A stretch of DNA of 64,000 nt from an uncultured Lachnospiraceae bacterium (GTDB taxonomy: Bacteria > Bacillota > Clostridia > Lachnospirales > Lachnospiraceae). Below are positions 25,207 to 32,842 of this stretch, in pieces; the first letter of the stretch is position 1, and each line of letters begins with the position of its first letter. Location: the NCBI GenBank assembly GCA_910585545.1, contig CAJUFN010000005.1, positions 62,001-126,000 of the forward strand, given 5' to 3'. The notes beneath the pieces are model-generated. The model made no database searches and was not told the origin of the DNA. It saw nothing but the letters and a program-made list of their open reading frames with translations. The position numbers and the translations under genes are program-made.

Positions 25207-26211
25207 TTAATTTTTCCAAGATTGAGGTATAAAAAATTCTTCAAACATCAAAACCGCATAATTATCCGTCATTCCGGCAATATAGTCACATACGACTTGT
25301 TCCTTGCTATGCCCAATTTCCATCATATCATGATACAGCTTTGGCAACTTGTCTGGATGTTTCATATAGTAATCATATAATTTTCCAACAAGATGAACTG
25401 CCTTCTCCTCTTCTGCTTTTGCCACCGGATTGCGGTATACATGCTCATACATAAAGCAACGAAGCCTCGTGAGCACATCCTGTACTTCTTCCGACATGGA
25501 AATCTCCGGCTTCCCGGTACTGTTACTAATCACATCATGCACCATTGTATTCAGCCTGCTTCTTATCGTTGTTCCAAGTACATCGGTAAATTCCTTTGGA
25601 ACATCCTCTTTTTTCAAAACTCCTGCTCGAATCGCATCATCAATATCGTGATTCACGTAAGCAATTTTATCAGAAAGCCTGACAATCTGTCCTTCTAATG
25701 TTTCCGGCATACTTTTTGTCTGATGCTTTAAAATACCATCGAGCACTTCGTATGTGAGGTTCAATCCTTCTCCATTCTTTTCCAGATATTTCACAACACG
25801 TACACTCTGTTCATTATGCCGGAAACCATTTTCACACAATTCATCCAATGCTCTTTCCCCTGCATGTCCAAACGGCGTATGTCCCAAGTCATGTCCTAGT
25901 GCAATCGCCTCTGCAAGGTCTTCGTTAAGACGTAATGCCTTGGCAATTGTTCTTGCATTCTGTGCCACTTCCAGTGTATGCGTCATTCTCGTCCTATAAT
26001 GATCTCCGCTTGGAAGAAGAAATACCTGGGTCTTTTGTTTCAACCGGCGAAAGGCTTTGCTATGCAGTATTCTGTCTCTGTCACGCTGAAAGACTGGTCT
26101 TAAATCACATTCTTCCTCGTCTTGCTCCCTTCCTTTGGAATTCCTGCTTAACGTTGCATATTCGCTTAGATACATCTCTTCACGTCTCTCCAACTCTTCT
26201 CTGATCGTCAT
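25207..26211 (-). CDS. dgt: dGTP triphosphohydrolase-like HD protein
   Basis: Hydrolyses dNTPs (dGTP in characterised relatives) to the nucleoside and tripolyphosphate. HD-domain ligands are in RMTHTLEVAQ and ALGHDLGHTPFGHAGE, with SDKIAYVNHDIDDA further on. The 334-residue length matches the short clostridial form, whose substrate preference is not certain. A GGAGCGG site supports the start. It sits 13 bases after the polyphosphate gene and just before dnaG. Confidence 0.93.
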   Translation of the reverse strand: MTIREELERREEMYLSEYATLSRNSKGREQDEEECDLRPVFQRDRDRILHSKAFRRLKQKTQVFLLPSGDHYRTRMTHTLEVAQNARTIAKALRLNEDLAEAIALGHDLGHTPFGHAGERALDELCENGFRHNEQSVRVVKYLEKNGEGLNLTYEVLDGILKHQTKSMPETLEGQIVRLSDKIAYVNHDIDDAIRAGVLKKEDVPKEFTDVLGTTIRSRLNTMVHDVISNSTGKPEISMSEEVQDVLTRLRCFMYEHVYRNPVAKAEEEKAVHLVGKLYDYYMKHPDKLPKLYHDMMEIGHSKEQVVCDYIAGMTDNYAVLMFEEFFIPQSWKN

Positions 26212-26224
26212 ATCTACCGCTCCT

Positions 26225-27724
26225 TTAGACTTCTTTCAGTCTTTCCTCTATCGCCTCTATCACTGTTTTCAATACTTTTATCCGTGCATAATATTTACAG
26301 TTTCCTTCCACAACGATCCACGGAGCATTTTTCGTAGACGTCCGAAGAATCATCTCATTTACCGCCTCCTCGTAAAGCTCCCATTTTTCACGGTTTCTCC
26401 AGTCCTCGTCCGTGATCTTCCATTGTTTTTCCGGGTTTTCCTGTCTTGCCTTGAAGCGCCTCTCCTGCTCATTTTTGTCAATGTGCATCCAGAATTTAAG
26501 TACGATCGCTCCGGCATCCGTAAGGTCTCTCTCCATATCATTGATTTCTTTATAAGCTCTTTGCCATTCTGCTTTCGTACAGAATCCCTCGATCCGCTCC
26601 ACCATCACACGACCATACCAGGTCCGGTCAAAAATCGTCACATGTCCCGCTTTTGGCATATCTACCCAGAATCGCCACAGGTAATGATGCGCTTTCTCAA
26701 TATCATTCGGAGATGCCGTCGGATGTACCACATACCCTCTCGGATCCATCTTTTCAGTCAGGCGTTTGATCGCACCGCCTTTTCCTCCCGCATCCCATCC
26801 TTCGAATCCAAGTACCACTGGAATTCTTCTTCGGTACAACTCTCCATGCAGTTTCTCTATCTTCTTTTGCAGCTTCGACAACTGTTCTTTATATTCTTCC
26901 TTTGTATAAGCAAGACCTAAGTCTGCTCTATTCAGAATAGATTCTCCAAGTACTTTGTCTTTAGACAATTCTTTGATGCCCCGTTCTTCTGCGTTTCCTT
27001 CTTTACGTTTCTTGGCTTCCTCCACTCTTTCCTTGAGAACCTGACACACAATATCATAAATCTTAGCCGTGGCAAATCTTCTGTCCGTCGCCTCTACAAT
27101 ATGCCATGGTGCGCAATCCATATCGGTACGGCTAAGCATTTCCTCATTGATTGCCTCATATTTCTTAAATTTCTTATTGCGCTTTAAATCTCCTTTACTC
27201 ACACGCCATGCCGTCTCTTCTGACTCGAGGAGCTTATCAAAACGCTTTCTTTGTTCCTCTTTATCAATGGCAAGAAAAATCTTAATAATCACCATTCCAT
27301 CCGCCGTCAACTGCTCTTCAAAAGAACAGATAGAAGCAAATTCTCTTTCCACCTTTTCTTTCTTCGTCTTCTTGTCGAAACGATCCACGAGCACCTTACG
27401 ATACCAGCTGCTGTCATAGATTGCAATCCGTCCCTTCGCAGGCATCTTTGTCCAGAATCTCCACAAAAACGGATGCAGTTTTTCCTCTTGGGTCTCGGTC
27501 TTAACCGCATATACTTCAAATCCACGAGGATCTAAGGCCTTAATTAATTCTCCGATCTGGACTCCTTTTCCTGCAGCGCCATACCCCTCAAATGCAATCA
27601 TAACCGGAATTCCAAGTTCCTTACATTCCCTCTGCAATGTTCCAAGTTTCGGCACCAATAACTCCATCTTCTCTTTGTAGTTTTCTTTTTCTAACGTTTT
27701 CGCCAAATCCAGCTTTTCCAACAT
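26225..27724 (-). CDS. pap: Polyphosphate:AMP phosphotransferase, two PPK2 domains
   Basis: Transfers phosphate from polyphosphate to AMP, giving ADP. The 499-residue protein is a tandem of two PPK2 modules. The first has Walker A EGYGAAGKG (about 46-54) and the second GFEGWDAGGKGG (about 300), each followed by a lid with WRFW and DRSWY/DRTWY-type motifs (YDSSWYRK; FDRTWYGRVMVER). Such fused proteins are usually class II PAPs. Start supported by AGAGGAGG. It is the first gene of the long unit running down to the nucleoside kinase, and the foreign insert ends just upstream of it. Confidence 0.93.
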   Translation of the reverse strand: MLEKLDLAKTLEKENYKEKMELLVPKLGTLQRECKELGIPVMIAFEGYGAAGKGVQIGELIKALDPRGFEVYAVKTETQEEKLHPFLWRFWTKMPAKGRIAIYDSSWYRKVLVDRFDKKTKKEKVEREFASICSFEEQLTADGMVIIKIFLAIDKEEQRKRFDKLLESEETAWRVSKGDLKRNKKFKKYEAINEEMLSRTDMDCAPWHIVEATDRRFATAKIYDIVCQVLKERVEEAKKRKEGNAEERGIKELSKDKVLGESILNRADLGLAYTKEEYKEQLSKLQKKIEKLHGELYRRRIPVVLGFEGWDAGGKGGAIKRLTEKMDPRGYVVHPTASPNDIEKAHHYLWRFWVDMPKAGHVTIFDRTWYGRVMVERIEGFCTKAEWQRAYKEINDMERDLTDAGAIVLKFWMHIDKNEQERRFKARQENPEKQWKITDEDWRNREKWELYEEAVNEMILRTSTKNAPWIVVEGNCKYYARIKVLKTVIEAIEERLKEV

Positions 27725-27816
27725 AAAAATAACCTCCTCTCACACCTTTAGAAGATTCCCCGCGCAAATCTTCCTTAATCAAAAGTTTTTCTATGTCTAT
27801 TATACACTATTTCTAA

Positions 27817-27841
27817 ATACAAAAAAATACCGGAATCCCTT
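27817..27841. repeat. Left direct repeat (putative att) of the caspase insert
   Basis: Consists of ATAC, seven A, then TACCGGAATCCCTT. The same block with eight A occurs at 29754-29779, where it is half of the tRNA-Leu terminator. Here only that half of the hairpin is present, with no partner arm, as expected of a duplicated integration site. Confidence 0.75.
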
Positions 27842-27983
27842 GATTTTATAGTGATAAGGAAGTATAGAAACTAACTTATTATTAACGCTAGTAAACAGAG
27901 TGCAAAAAAGAATGTATGATTGATAGCTACCCATAAAACAGTATAAACAAACTGATACTAAAGTAGTTATCTTATGAATTAAG

Positions 27984-28028
27984 AAGCAAAATGGGTATAT
28001 TACTAATAATGATATGTCCATTTTGCTT
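27984..28028. terminator. 17-bp hairpin at the left end of the insert
   Basis: The arms at 27984-28000 (AAGCAAAATGGGTATAT) and 28012-28028 (ATATGTCCATTTTGCTT) pair with two G-U pairs around an 11-base loop. ATTTT follows on the plus strand. It resembles an intrinsic terminator for a transcript entering from the left, or the end of a small RNA. It lies about 100 bases before the caspase start. Confidence 0.5.
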
Positions 28029-28131
28029 ATTTTAATGATTTGTATTCTGAAATATAGGAAAACGCAGATTTCTATGTTATGATACAAACAAAAATTTGCA
28101 AAGTAATAACGCTAAAGGGTAGGTAGTAAAT

Positions 28132-29652
28132 ATGGGAACAACAAAAGTATTATTAGTTGGAGTGTGTGAATATTTAACAGTTAAGTGTCCTTCTTTGCCT
28201 ATGTGCAAAAATGATTTGTATGCAATGAGGACGGCTCTCGTCAAAGGGTTAAATATAAGCCCAAACAATATATATTTGTGTGGCGAAACGGGCATTGTAA
28301 CAAAGAATGATTTTATTGCATCAATACACACTACACTTAAAGATATATCGGAAAATGATACATTCATTTTTTACTTTACTGGTCACGGTGGAAAAAATTG
28401 CTTAGTATTGAGTGATGGTTTGATTGAGTTACAAGATCTGCTTAATACAATAGGGCAAATACAAACTAAAAATAAGATTGCCATTATAGATAGTTGTCAT
28501 TCGGGTGATTTTTCACTTGAAAACATTCCAACGATAGACATTGATGAAACGGTTGAACATTTTGCCGGACGCGGTTTTGCGGTTTTGGCTTCTTGTGGTG
28601 CTGAGCAATATTCTGGATTTAACGAAAATAAGGAAATTAGCTTATATACAAGTTTTGTATGTGATGCATTAACTGATCGTTTTTTGATTAGAAGAGGAAA
28701 GAAATCCTTGGAAACAATAAATGAAGCAATATTTCGTTTTGCAGAAGTTTCAAATAAAAAAGGGAAGCATAATTTTCAGCAACCAATATTTCGCTCAAGC
28801 ATAGGCGGAACTATATTTTTTGATGTTGAAGAATACAATCCCTACAAAATTGCAAAAGTATATGAAGAAACAGATAGCTATATTATTTATAATGTTGAAC
28901 CAGTACATCATGCCGGTGTAAAAAGGTTATCTGCTAAAATAATTTTGCGTTTTCAAAGTTCGATGGAACAAATTGCTGAAATTGCAACAGAGATAAAAAA
29001 TAAAGTACTTTATTATGACGTATACCAGAATGAAATTGCAGAAGCCCGTTATAAAGGGCGTGCAGCAAATATCATATGGTGCTATTTTGGTTATGATGAA
29101 GATGATATGGTTGATTGTAATTTTATTTGCCATTCTACATGGGTTGATGATACACAAGACAAAAAACATTGGTATCGTACATCAAAAAACACTATCGTTG
29201 CAAAGGGAGTTCACATTGATGTACACGGTTCATATGAGTCAATAAAGAACTTAAAAGATAACACCTTGGATAAGGATGAATTGATTCAAATTACAAGGGA
29301 ATATACCGCTAATATTATATCAGTAGCCGAACAATACATCAAAATATTTAGAAAGTATCTCAATAACACTATAACCGAAGAAGAATTGATTGATAGCGTT
29401 GTTCCTCTTAATATTGAAATCTTAAAATGGTTTTTGAAACAAAACGCTTTACCAATACCTCCAAAGGAGTTGCATGATTGGGCACATATACACAAAAAAC
29501 TTTCCTGTACAATACATGATTTTTCTCTTTTTTACGATAAGAAAAATTTAAAGACATGGCAAAGCAAAAATAGAAAATGGTTATTACAAAACGCAATCGA
29601 GCAATATGAACTGGAATTAGAAGAATTAAAAGAAGCAGATAAGTTAATTTAA
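28132..29652 (+). CDS. Caspase-like (C14/metacaspase family) protein with unknown C-terminal region
   Basis: Predicted cysteine protease. Residues 1 to about 215 form a caspase-like fold: a beta-strand start (KVLLVGVCEYL), then the catalytic His85 in FYFTGHGG and Cys122 in IIDSCHSGD, with a later LASCGAEQ strand. The remaining 290 or so residues match no family I recognise. They include a beta-rich part (about 220-375, many aromatic residues) and a helical end (about 385-506) finishing in an acidic coiled-coil-like stretch. There is no signal peptide or membrane helix, so it is probably cytosolic. The ribosome site (GGTAGG) is weak. The gene is much more AT-rich than its neighbours and stands alone in the insert. 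Bacterial caspase-like proteins often act as effectors in phage defence; a defensive or cell-suicide role is inferred, not shown. Confidence 0.8.
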   Translation: MGTTKVLLVGVCEYLTVKCPSLPMCKNDLYAMRTALVKGLNISPNNIYLCGETGIVTKNDFIASIHTTLKDISENDTFIFYFTGHGGKNCLVLSDGLIELQDLLNTIGQIQTKNKIAIIDSCHSGDFSLENIPTIDIDETVEHFAGRGFAVLASCGAEQYSGFNENKEISLYTSFVCDALTDRFLIRRGKKSLETINEAIFRFAEVSNKKGKHNFQQPIFRSSIGGTIFFDVEEYNPYKIAKVYEETDSYIIYNVEPVHHAGVKRLSAKIILRFQSSMEQIAEIATEIKNKVLYYDVYQNEIAEARYKGRAANIIWCYFGYDEDDMVDCNFICHSTWVDDTQDKKHWYRTSKNTIVAKGVHIDVHGSYESIKNLKDNTLDKDELIQITREYTANIISVAEQYIKIFRKYLNNTITEEELIDSVVPLNIEILKWFLKQNALPIPPKELHDWAHIHKKLSCTIHDFSLFYDKKNLKTWQSKNRKWLLQNAIEQYELELEELKEADKLI

Positions 29653-29721
29653 GTATATTTTTTGTTACGCAATAGAACGCCATTTTTGAGAACCGACACA
29701 TAAAAAGTTAATATATTATAA

Positions 29722-29740
29722 TGCCCCATGCTTGCCCCAT
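29722..29740. repeat. Paired TGCCCCAT repeats near right end of the insert
   Basis: TGCCCCAT occurs at 29722-29729 and again at 29733-29740, an 11-base period of about one helical turn. It lies about 14 bases inside the right direct repeat. The spacing would suit tandem binding sites for a recombinase. Confidence 0.5.
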
Positions 29741-29753
29741 TTTCATTTTTTAC

Positions 29754-29779
29754 ATACAAAAAAAATACCGGAATCCCTT
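29754..29779. repeat. Right direct repeat (putative att), within tRNA-Leu terminator
   Basis: Matches the left copy at 27817-27841 except for one extra A. It forms the tRNA-distal arm and T-run of the tRNA-Leu terminator, so the element preserved a working terminator on the tRNA side. Confidence 0.75.
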
Positions 29780-29803
29780 ATCTTATAAGGTTTCCGGTAT
29801 TTT
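29758..29803 (-). terminator. Terminator of tRNA-Leu
   Basis: AAAATACCGGAAACCTTAT pairs with ATAAGGGATTCCGGTATTTT (one bulged base) around a 3-base loop, followed on the minus strand by a run of T. In the other direction a shorter T-run could also stop the caspase transcript. Confidence 0.88.
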
Positions 29804-29810
29804 GGTTGAA

Positions 29811-29895
29811 TGCGGAAGATGGGACTTGAACCCACACGATCGCATTGATCACAAGATCCTTAGTCTTGCTCGTCTGCCAGTTCCGACACTTCCGC
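29811..29895 (-). tRNA. tRNA-Leu (AAG anticodon)
   Basis: 85 bases with acceptor GCGGAAG/CTTCCGC and discriminator A. The anticodon arm is CAAGA-CTAAGGA-TCTTG, giving anticodon AAG. A long variable arm typical of class II tRNAs and the T-loop TTCAAGT are present. CCA is not encoded. A34 would need deamination to inosine to read more than CUU. It has its own promoter and terminator; the terminator is the integration site of the caspase element. Confidence 0.93.
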
Positions 29896-29912
29896 GCGTC
29901 TCAACAAAAAAT

Positions 29913-29941
29913 ATTCTACTATAAAGTTTTCTCTATGTCAA
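29913..29941 (-). promoter_or_regulatory. Promoter of tRNA-Leu
   Basis: TTGACA (29936-29941) and TAGAAT (29913-29918) on the minus strand are spaced 17 bases apart, about 18 bases before the tRNA 5' end. Confidence 0.75.
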
Positions 29942-29964
29942 TACTTTTTTTAATTTTTTTCTAT

Positions 29965-29995
29965 CTTTGCCGGAAGAATCTTTCTTCCAGCAAAG
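29965..29995 (-). terminator. Hairpin after rplT, possible terminator
   Basis: A 14-bp stem with one G-U pair (CTTTGCTGGAAGAA with TTCTTCCGGCAAAG) and a 3-base loop lies about 35 bases after the rplT stop. The minus-strand T-run is missing, so intrinsic termination is uncertain. Confidence 0.45.
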
Positions 29996-30029
29996 GTATA
30001 TAAACTTACTTAAATCTATCAAACATGTA

Positions 30030-30386
30030 TTAAGCTAATTTTGCTTTTGCTGTTTCTGCCAATGCTGCAAAACCTGCTGCATCGTTTACAGCCATCTCAG
30101 CTAACATTTTTCTGTTCATTTCAATATTAGCTAATTTTAATCCATACATAAATCTGCTGTAAGATAATCCATTCATTCTTGCTGCAGCATTGATACGAGC
30201 AATCCAAAGCTGTCTCATCTGACGTTTGCGCTGTTTTCTTCCTGCGTATGCGCTTGTCAAAGCTCTCATTACAGACTGTTTTGCAATTCTGTACTGTTTT
30301 GATCTTGCTCCTCTATAACCTTTAGCCAGTTTTAAAGTTCTGTTATGTTTTTTTCTAGCGTTCATTCCGCCTTTAATTCTTGCCAT
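30030..30386 (-). CDS. rplT: Ribosomal protein L20
   Basis: Large-subunit assembly protein, 118 residues, strongly basic N-terminus (MARIKGGMNARKKHNRTLKLAKGYRGARS) and conserved C-terminal globular part (AARMNGLSYSRFMYGLKLANIEMNRKMLAEMA). In Bacillota, L20 also represses its own operon by binding the leader. It is the third gene of infC-rpmI-rplT. Confidence 0.98.
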   Translation of the reverse strand: MARIKGGMNARKKHNRTLKLAKGYRGARSKQYRIAKQSVMRALTSAYAGRKQRKRQMRQLWIARINAAARMNGLSYSRFMYGLKLANIEMNRKMLAEMAVNDAAGFAALAETAKAKLA

Positions 30387-30422
30387 CTCTTCTTAATCCT
30401 CCTTCAATTGTTTATCTACATC

Positions 30423-30620
30423 TTACAGGTATGGTAAGATTTTCTTCATATTCTTAACATTAGATGCATCTGTAACAGTTGTTTGTCTAAGATTTCTTTT
30501 TCTCTTAGTAGATTTTTTCGTTAAGATATGGCTTTTATAAGCTTTCGCTCTTTTTAATTTTCCTGTACCTGTTACTTTGAAACGTTTTGCAGCTGCTCTG
30601 CTTGTTTTTATTTTTGGCAT
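30423..30620 (-). CDS. rpmI: Ribosomal protein L35
   Basis: 65-residue basic protein of the large subunit. The frame extends to 30650, but GGAGG lies inside the extension and the family N-terminus MPKIKTSRAAAKRF begins at 30620. The middle shows KLKRAKAYKSHILTKKSTKRKR. It lies between infC and rplT in the usual order. Confidence 0.98.
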   Translation of the reverse strand: MPKIKTSRAAAKRFKVTGTGKLKRAKAYKSHILTKKSTKRKRNLRQTTVTDASNVKNMKKILPYL

Positions 30621-30674
30621 GATATATTCCTCCTTCATCTTATGAGTCATTCATACATGACTTATTATTTATGT

Positions 30675-31181
30675 TTAACGTTTTTCAGTTAAAACCATGC
30701 TCATACTTCTTCCTTCCATCTTTGCCGGCTTCTCCACCACAGCAATGTCTTCCAACATTTTTGCGAAATCATCCAAAATATGTTTGCTGGTCTGTGCATG
30801 TGCCATCTCTCTTCCTCGGAAGCGAAGCGTCACTTTCACTTTATTTCCTTTTGTAATAAATTTTCTTGCGTTATTCACTTTTGTATTCAAGTCATTGCCT
30901 TCAATATTAGGTGACAGACGCACTTCCTTTACTTCAACAACTTTTTGTTTCTTCTTTGCTTCTTTTTCTTTTCTTGCCAGTTCATAACGGTATTTTCCGT
31001 AATCTATAATCTTGCAAACCGGCGGTTTTGCTGTTGGAGCAATCTTCACCAGATCCAATTCGGCTTCCACGGCAAGCTTCATTGCCTCTCTCGCTGACAT
31101 AATGCCAAGCTGCTCTCCGTTTTCGCTAATTAATCTTACTTCCTTGTCTCTGATTTGTTCGTTAATCATTAAATCGCTAAT
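30675..31181 (-). CDS. infC: Translation initiation factor IF-3, AUU start
   Basis: Binds the 30S subunit and checks start-codon pairing. The first ATG (31169) has no ribosome site. Four codons upstream, an in-frame ATT at 31181 follows GGGGG with a 9-base gap, giving (M)SDLMINEQIRDKEVRL, 168 residues. An AUU start is the known autoregulatory signal of IF-3 genes, because IF-3 itself rejects it. N- and C-domains are complete (APTAKPPVCKIIDYGKYRYE; GREMAHAQ). Confidence 0.95.
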   Translation of the reverse strand: MSDLMINEQIRDKEVRLISENGEQLGIMSAREAMKLAVEAELDLVKIAPTAKPPVCKIIDYGKYRYELARKEKEAKKKQKVVEVKEVRLSPNIEGNDLNTKVNNARKFITKGNKVKVTLRFRGREMAHAQTSKHILDDFAKMLEDIAVVEKPAKMEGRSMSMVLTEKR

Positions 31182-31382
31182 TGTAGTGCACCCCCATCTA
31201 AAAATTGATTAATTGATTCTCATACCTTTTGATACATAAAAAAGTGAATAGTCAAAGACTATCCACTTTATACATACAAAATAAATCTATAACAAGATTC
31301 ATCTAATGCTGCAATATCAAACCATTAGTCACTCGATTGTGCTAAGGTGAGAGCGGATACTCTTCTTTGTTTTCTTCACACG
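31182..31382 (-). ncRNA. Leader of infC-rpmI-rplT with attenuator (L20-type)
   Basis: About 200 transcribed bases lie between the promoter and the infC start. The distal part holds a terminator (31236-31270): AAAGTGGATAGTC pairs with GACTATTCACTTT around three bases, followed by T. The position and structure fit the L20 leader known in Bacillota, in which L20 binding favours termination. I did not match the L20 binding site base by base. Confidence 0.6.
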
Positions 31383-31388
31383 CAATAT

Positions 31389-31417
31389 ATCATAGCACAT
31401 GCCAAGAATTGTGTCAA
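31389..31417 (-). promoter_or_regulatory. Promoter of infC-rpmI-rplT
   Basis: TTGACA (31412-31417) and TATGAT (31389-31394) with a 17-base spacer on the minus strand. Confidence 0.8.
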
Positions 31418-31442
31418 CAGCATTTTTTAATTATTCTCTTAT

Positions 31443-32819
31443 TTATACTTTTAAGAAGTTAAGAGGTCCAAGATCAATCTTAAGACCTGTTGCTACATAG
31501 CTTACAAGAATTAAAATCAGGAATACCGGAGCTACCCACTTAATCATGATGCGGAACAAGTTCTGTCCACTAAATGTTCCATCTGTTGCTTTTACTTCAT
31601 CTTCAATTACTTTTGTCTTAAGAACAAATCCAACAAGAACGCAAGTAAAGAATGCAACAATCGGCATAAGTACATTATTACTTACAAAATCCATAATATC
31701 GAGAATACTCATTCCCTTCCAGCTGATACCACTTAATGCTCCAAATCCCATTGAAGATGGAATTCCAAGAACAAGAGCCAGACCAAATACAAAAATAGAA
31801 GCACCTTTTCTCTTCCAATGGAATTTATCCATAAAGATAGATACGATCGTCTCCATCAGAGAAATCGCTGATGTAAGCGCTGCGAATAATACAAGCAAGA
31901 AGAAGCACGCTCCGATAACGCCGCCCATCGGCATACTGTCAAACACTTTTGGCAATGTAATGAACATAAGTCCCGGACCTGCACTAAGCGCAGAACGATC
32001 TCCACCGGAGAATGCAAATACTGCTGGAATGATCATAAGTCCTGCCATAAAAGCAATTCCTGTATCAAACAATTCAATCTGTCTTACCGAACTCTCCAAG
32101 TGAGTGTCTTTCTTCATATAAGAACCATAAGTCACCATGATACCCATTGCCAAAGACATCGAATAGAACATCTGTCCCATCGCTGCGATAATCGTACTTG
32201 CAGAGAAATCTTTCATATGCGGCATTATGTAATATTTCACGCCTTCCATAGCTCCCGGAATCGTGCAGCTGTATATCGCAATAATAATTGTCAGCACGAT
32301 AAGGATCGGCATCATGATCTTACTTACTTTCTCTACACCCTTTTCTACTCCAAGGATAACAACAATCGCTGTCAATCCCATAAATACGGCAAACCATAAA
32401 AGCGGTGAACCTGTAGAACCTATAAATTCGCTAAAATATCCATCTCCCGCTGCATCACGCACGCCGCCCGTAGTAAATGTAACAAGATATTTGATTACCC
32501 ATCCGCCAATTACAGAATAGTAAGGGAAGATGATAATCGGTACCAAAGATGCCAGTATACCAACAAAACTAAATCTTTTATCCAGAGCCTGGAAAGCTCC
32601 GATCGCACTAAGCCCTGTCTTTCTTCCGATTGCTACTTCTGTTATCATAAGCGCAAAGCCAAATGTAACTGCTAAAATCAAATACACGAGCAAAAATGTT
32701 CCCCCGCCGTATTTTGCTGCAAGATATGGGAAACGCCAGATATTTCCAAGACCGACTGCAGAACCTGCTGCGGCCATGACAAATCCCATCTTACTCGTAA
32801 AATTACTTCTTTCCTTCAT
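31443..32819 (-). CDS. Sodium-dependent transporter, NSS/SNF family
   Basis: Membrane symporter, probably for an amino acid, driven by Na+. It carries the family signature AAAGSAVGLGNIWRFPYLAAKYGGG in its first helix, plus TEVAIGRKTGLSAIGA. About 11-12 helices fit the 458 residues. The frame opens at 32867, but GAGGAGG precedes the ATG at 32819 (MKERSNFTSK). It starts 23 bases after the DegV-like gene, so the two are probably co-transcribed. Confidence 0.93.
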   Translation of the reverse strand: MKERSNFTSKMGFVMAAAGSAVGLGNIWRFPYLAAKYGGGTFLLVYLILAVTFGFALMITEVAIGRKTGLSAIGAFQALDKRFSFVGILASLVPIIIFPYYSVIGGWVIKYLVTFTTGGVRDAAGDGYFSEFIGSTGSPLLWFAVFMGLTAIVVILGVEKGVEKVSKIMMPILIVLTIIIAIYSCTIPGAMEGVKYYIMPHMKDFSASTIIAAMGQMFYSMSLAMGIMVTYGSYMKKDTHLESSVRQIELFDTGIAFMAGLMIIPAVFAFSGGDRSALSAGPGLMFITLPKVFDSMPMGGVIGACFFLLVLFAALTSAISLMETIVSIFMDKFHWKRKGASIFVFGLALVLGIPSSMGFGALSGISWKGMSILDIMDFVSNNVLMPIVAFFTCVLVGFVLKTKVIEDEVKATDGTFSGQNLFRIMIKWVAPVFLILILVSYVATGLKIDLGPLNFLKV

Positions 32820-32842
32820 GTTTTCCTCCTCATAGTTTCTCT

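Larger units (their letters stand above)
27725..28131. other. Intergenic stretch holding the left end of the insert
   Basis: No convincing gene; the open frames here lack ribosome sites and family likeness. It contains a TATAAT box (27799-27804) that probably belongs to the pap promoter, with only a T-run where the -35 box would lie. It also holds the left copy of the direct repeat (27817-27841) and a 17-bp hairpin (27984-28028). From about 27842 the base composition becomes very AT-rich. Confidence 0.6.
27842..29779. mobile_element. Small integrated element carrying a caspase-like gene
   Basis: About 1.94 kb of AT-rich DNA lies between direct repeats that duplicate part of the tRNA-Leu(AAG) terminator. 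The single gene is on the plus strand while all flanking genes are on the minus strand. No recombinase gene is present, so it may be a remnant or an element moved in trans. Boundaries are inferred from the repeats alone. Confidence 0.65.

Noticed and set aside
27800..28087. 95-residue open frame on the minus strand at the left end of the insert
   Set aside because: No ribosome site, odd hydrophobic composition from AT-rich DNA, crosses the direct repeat and the hairpin.
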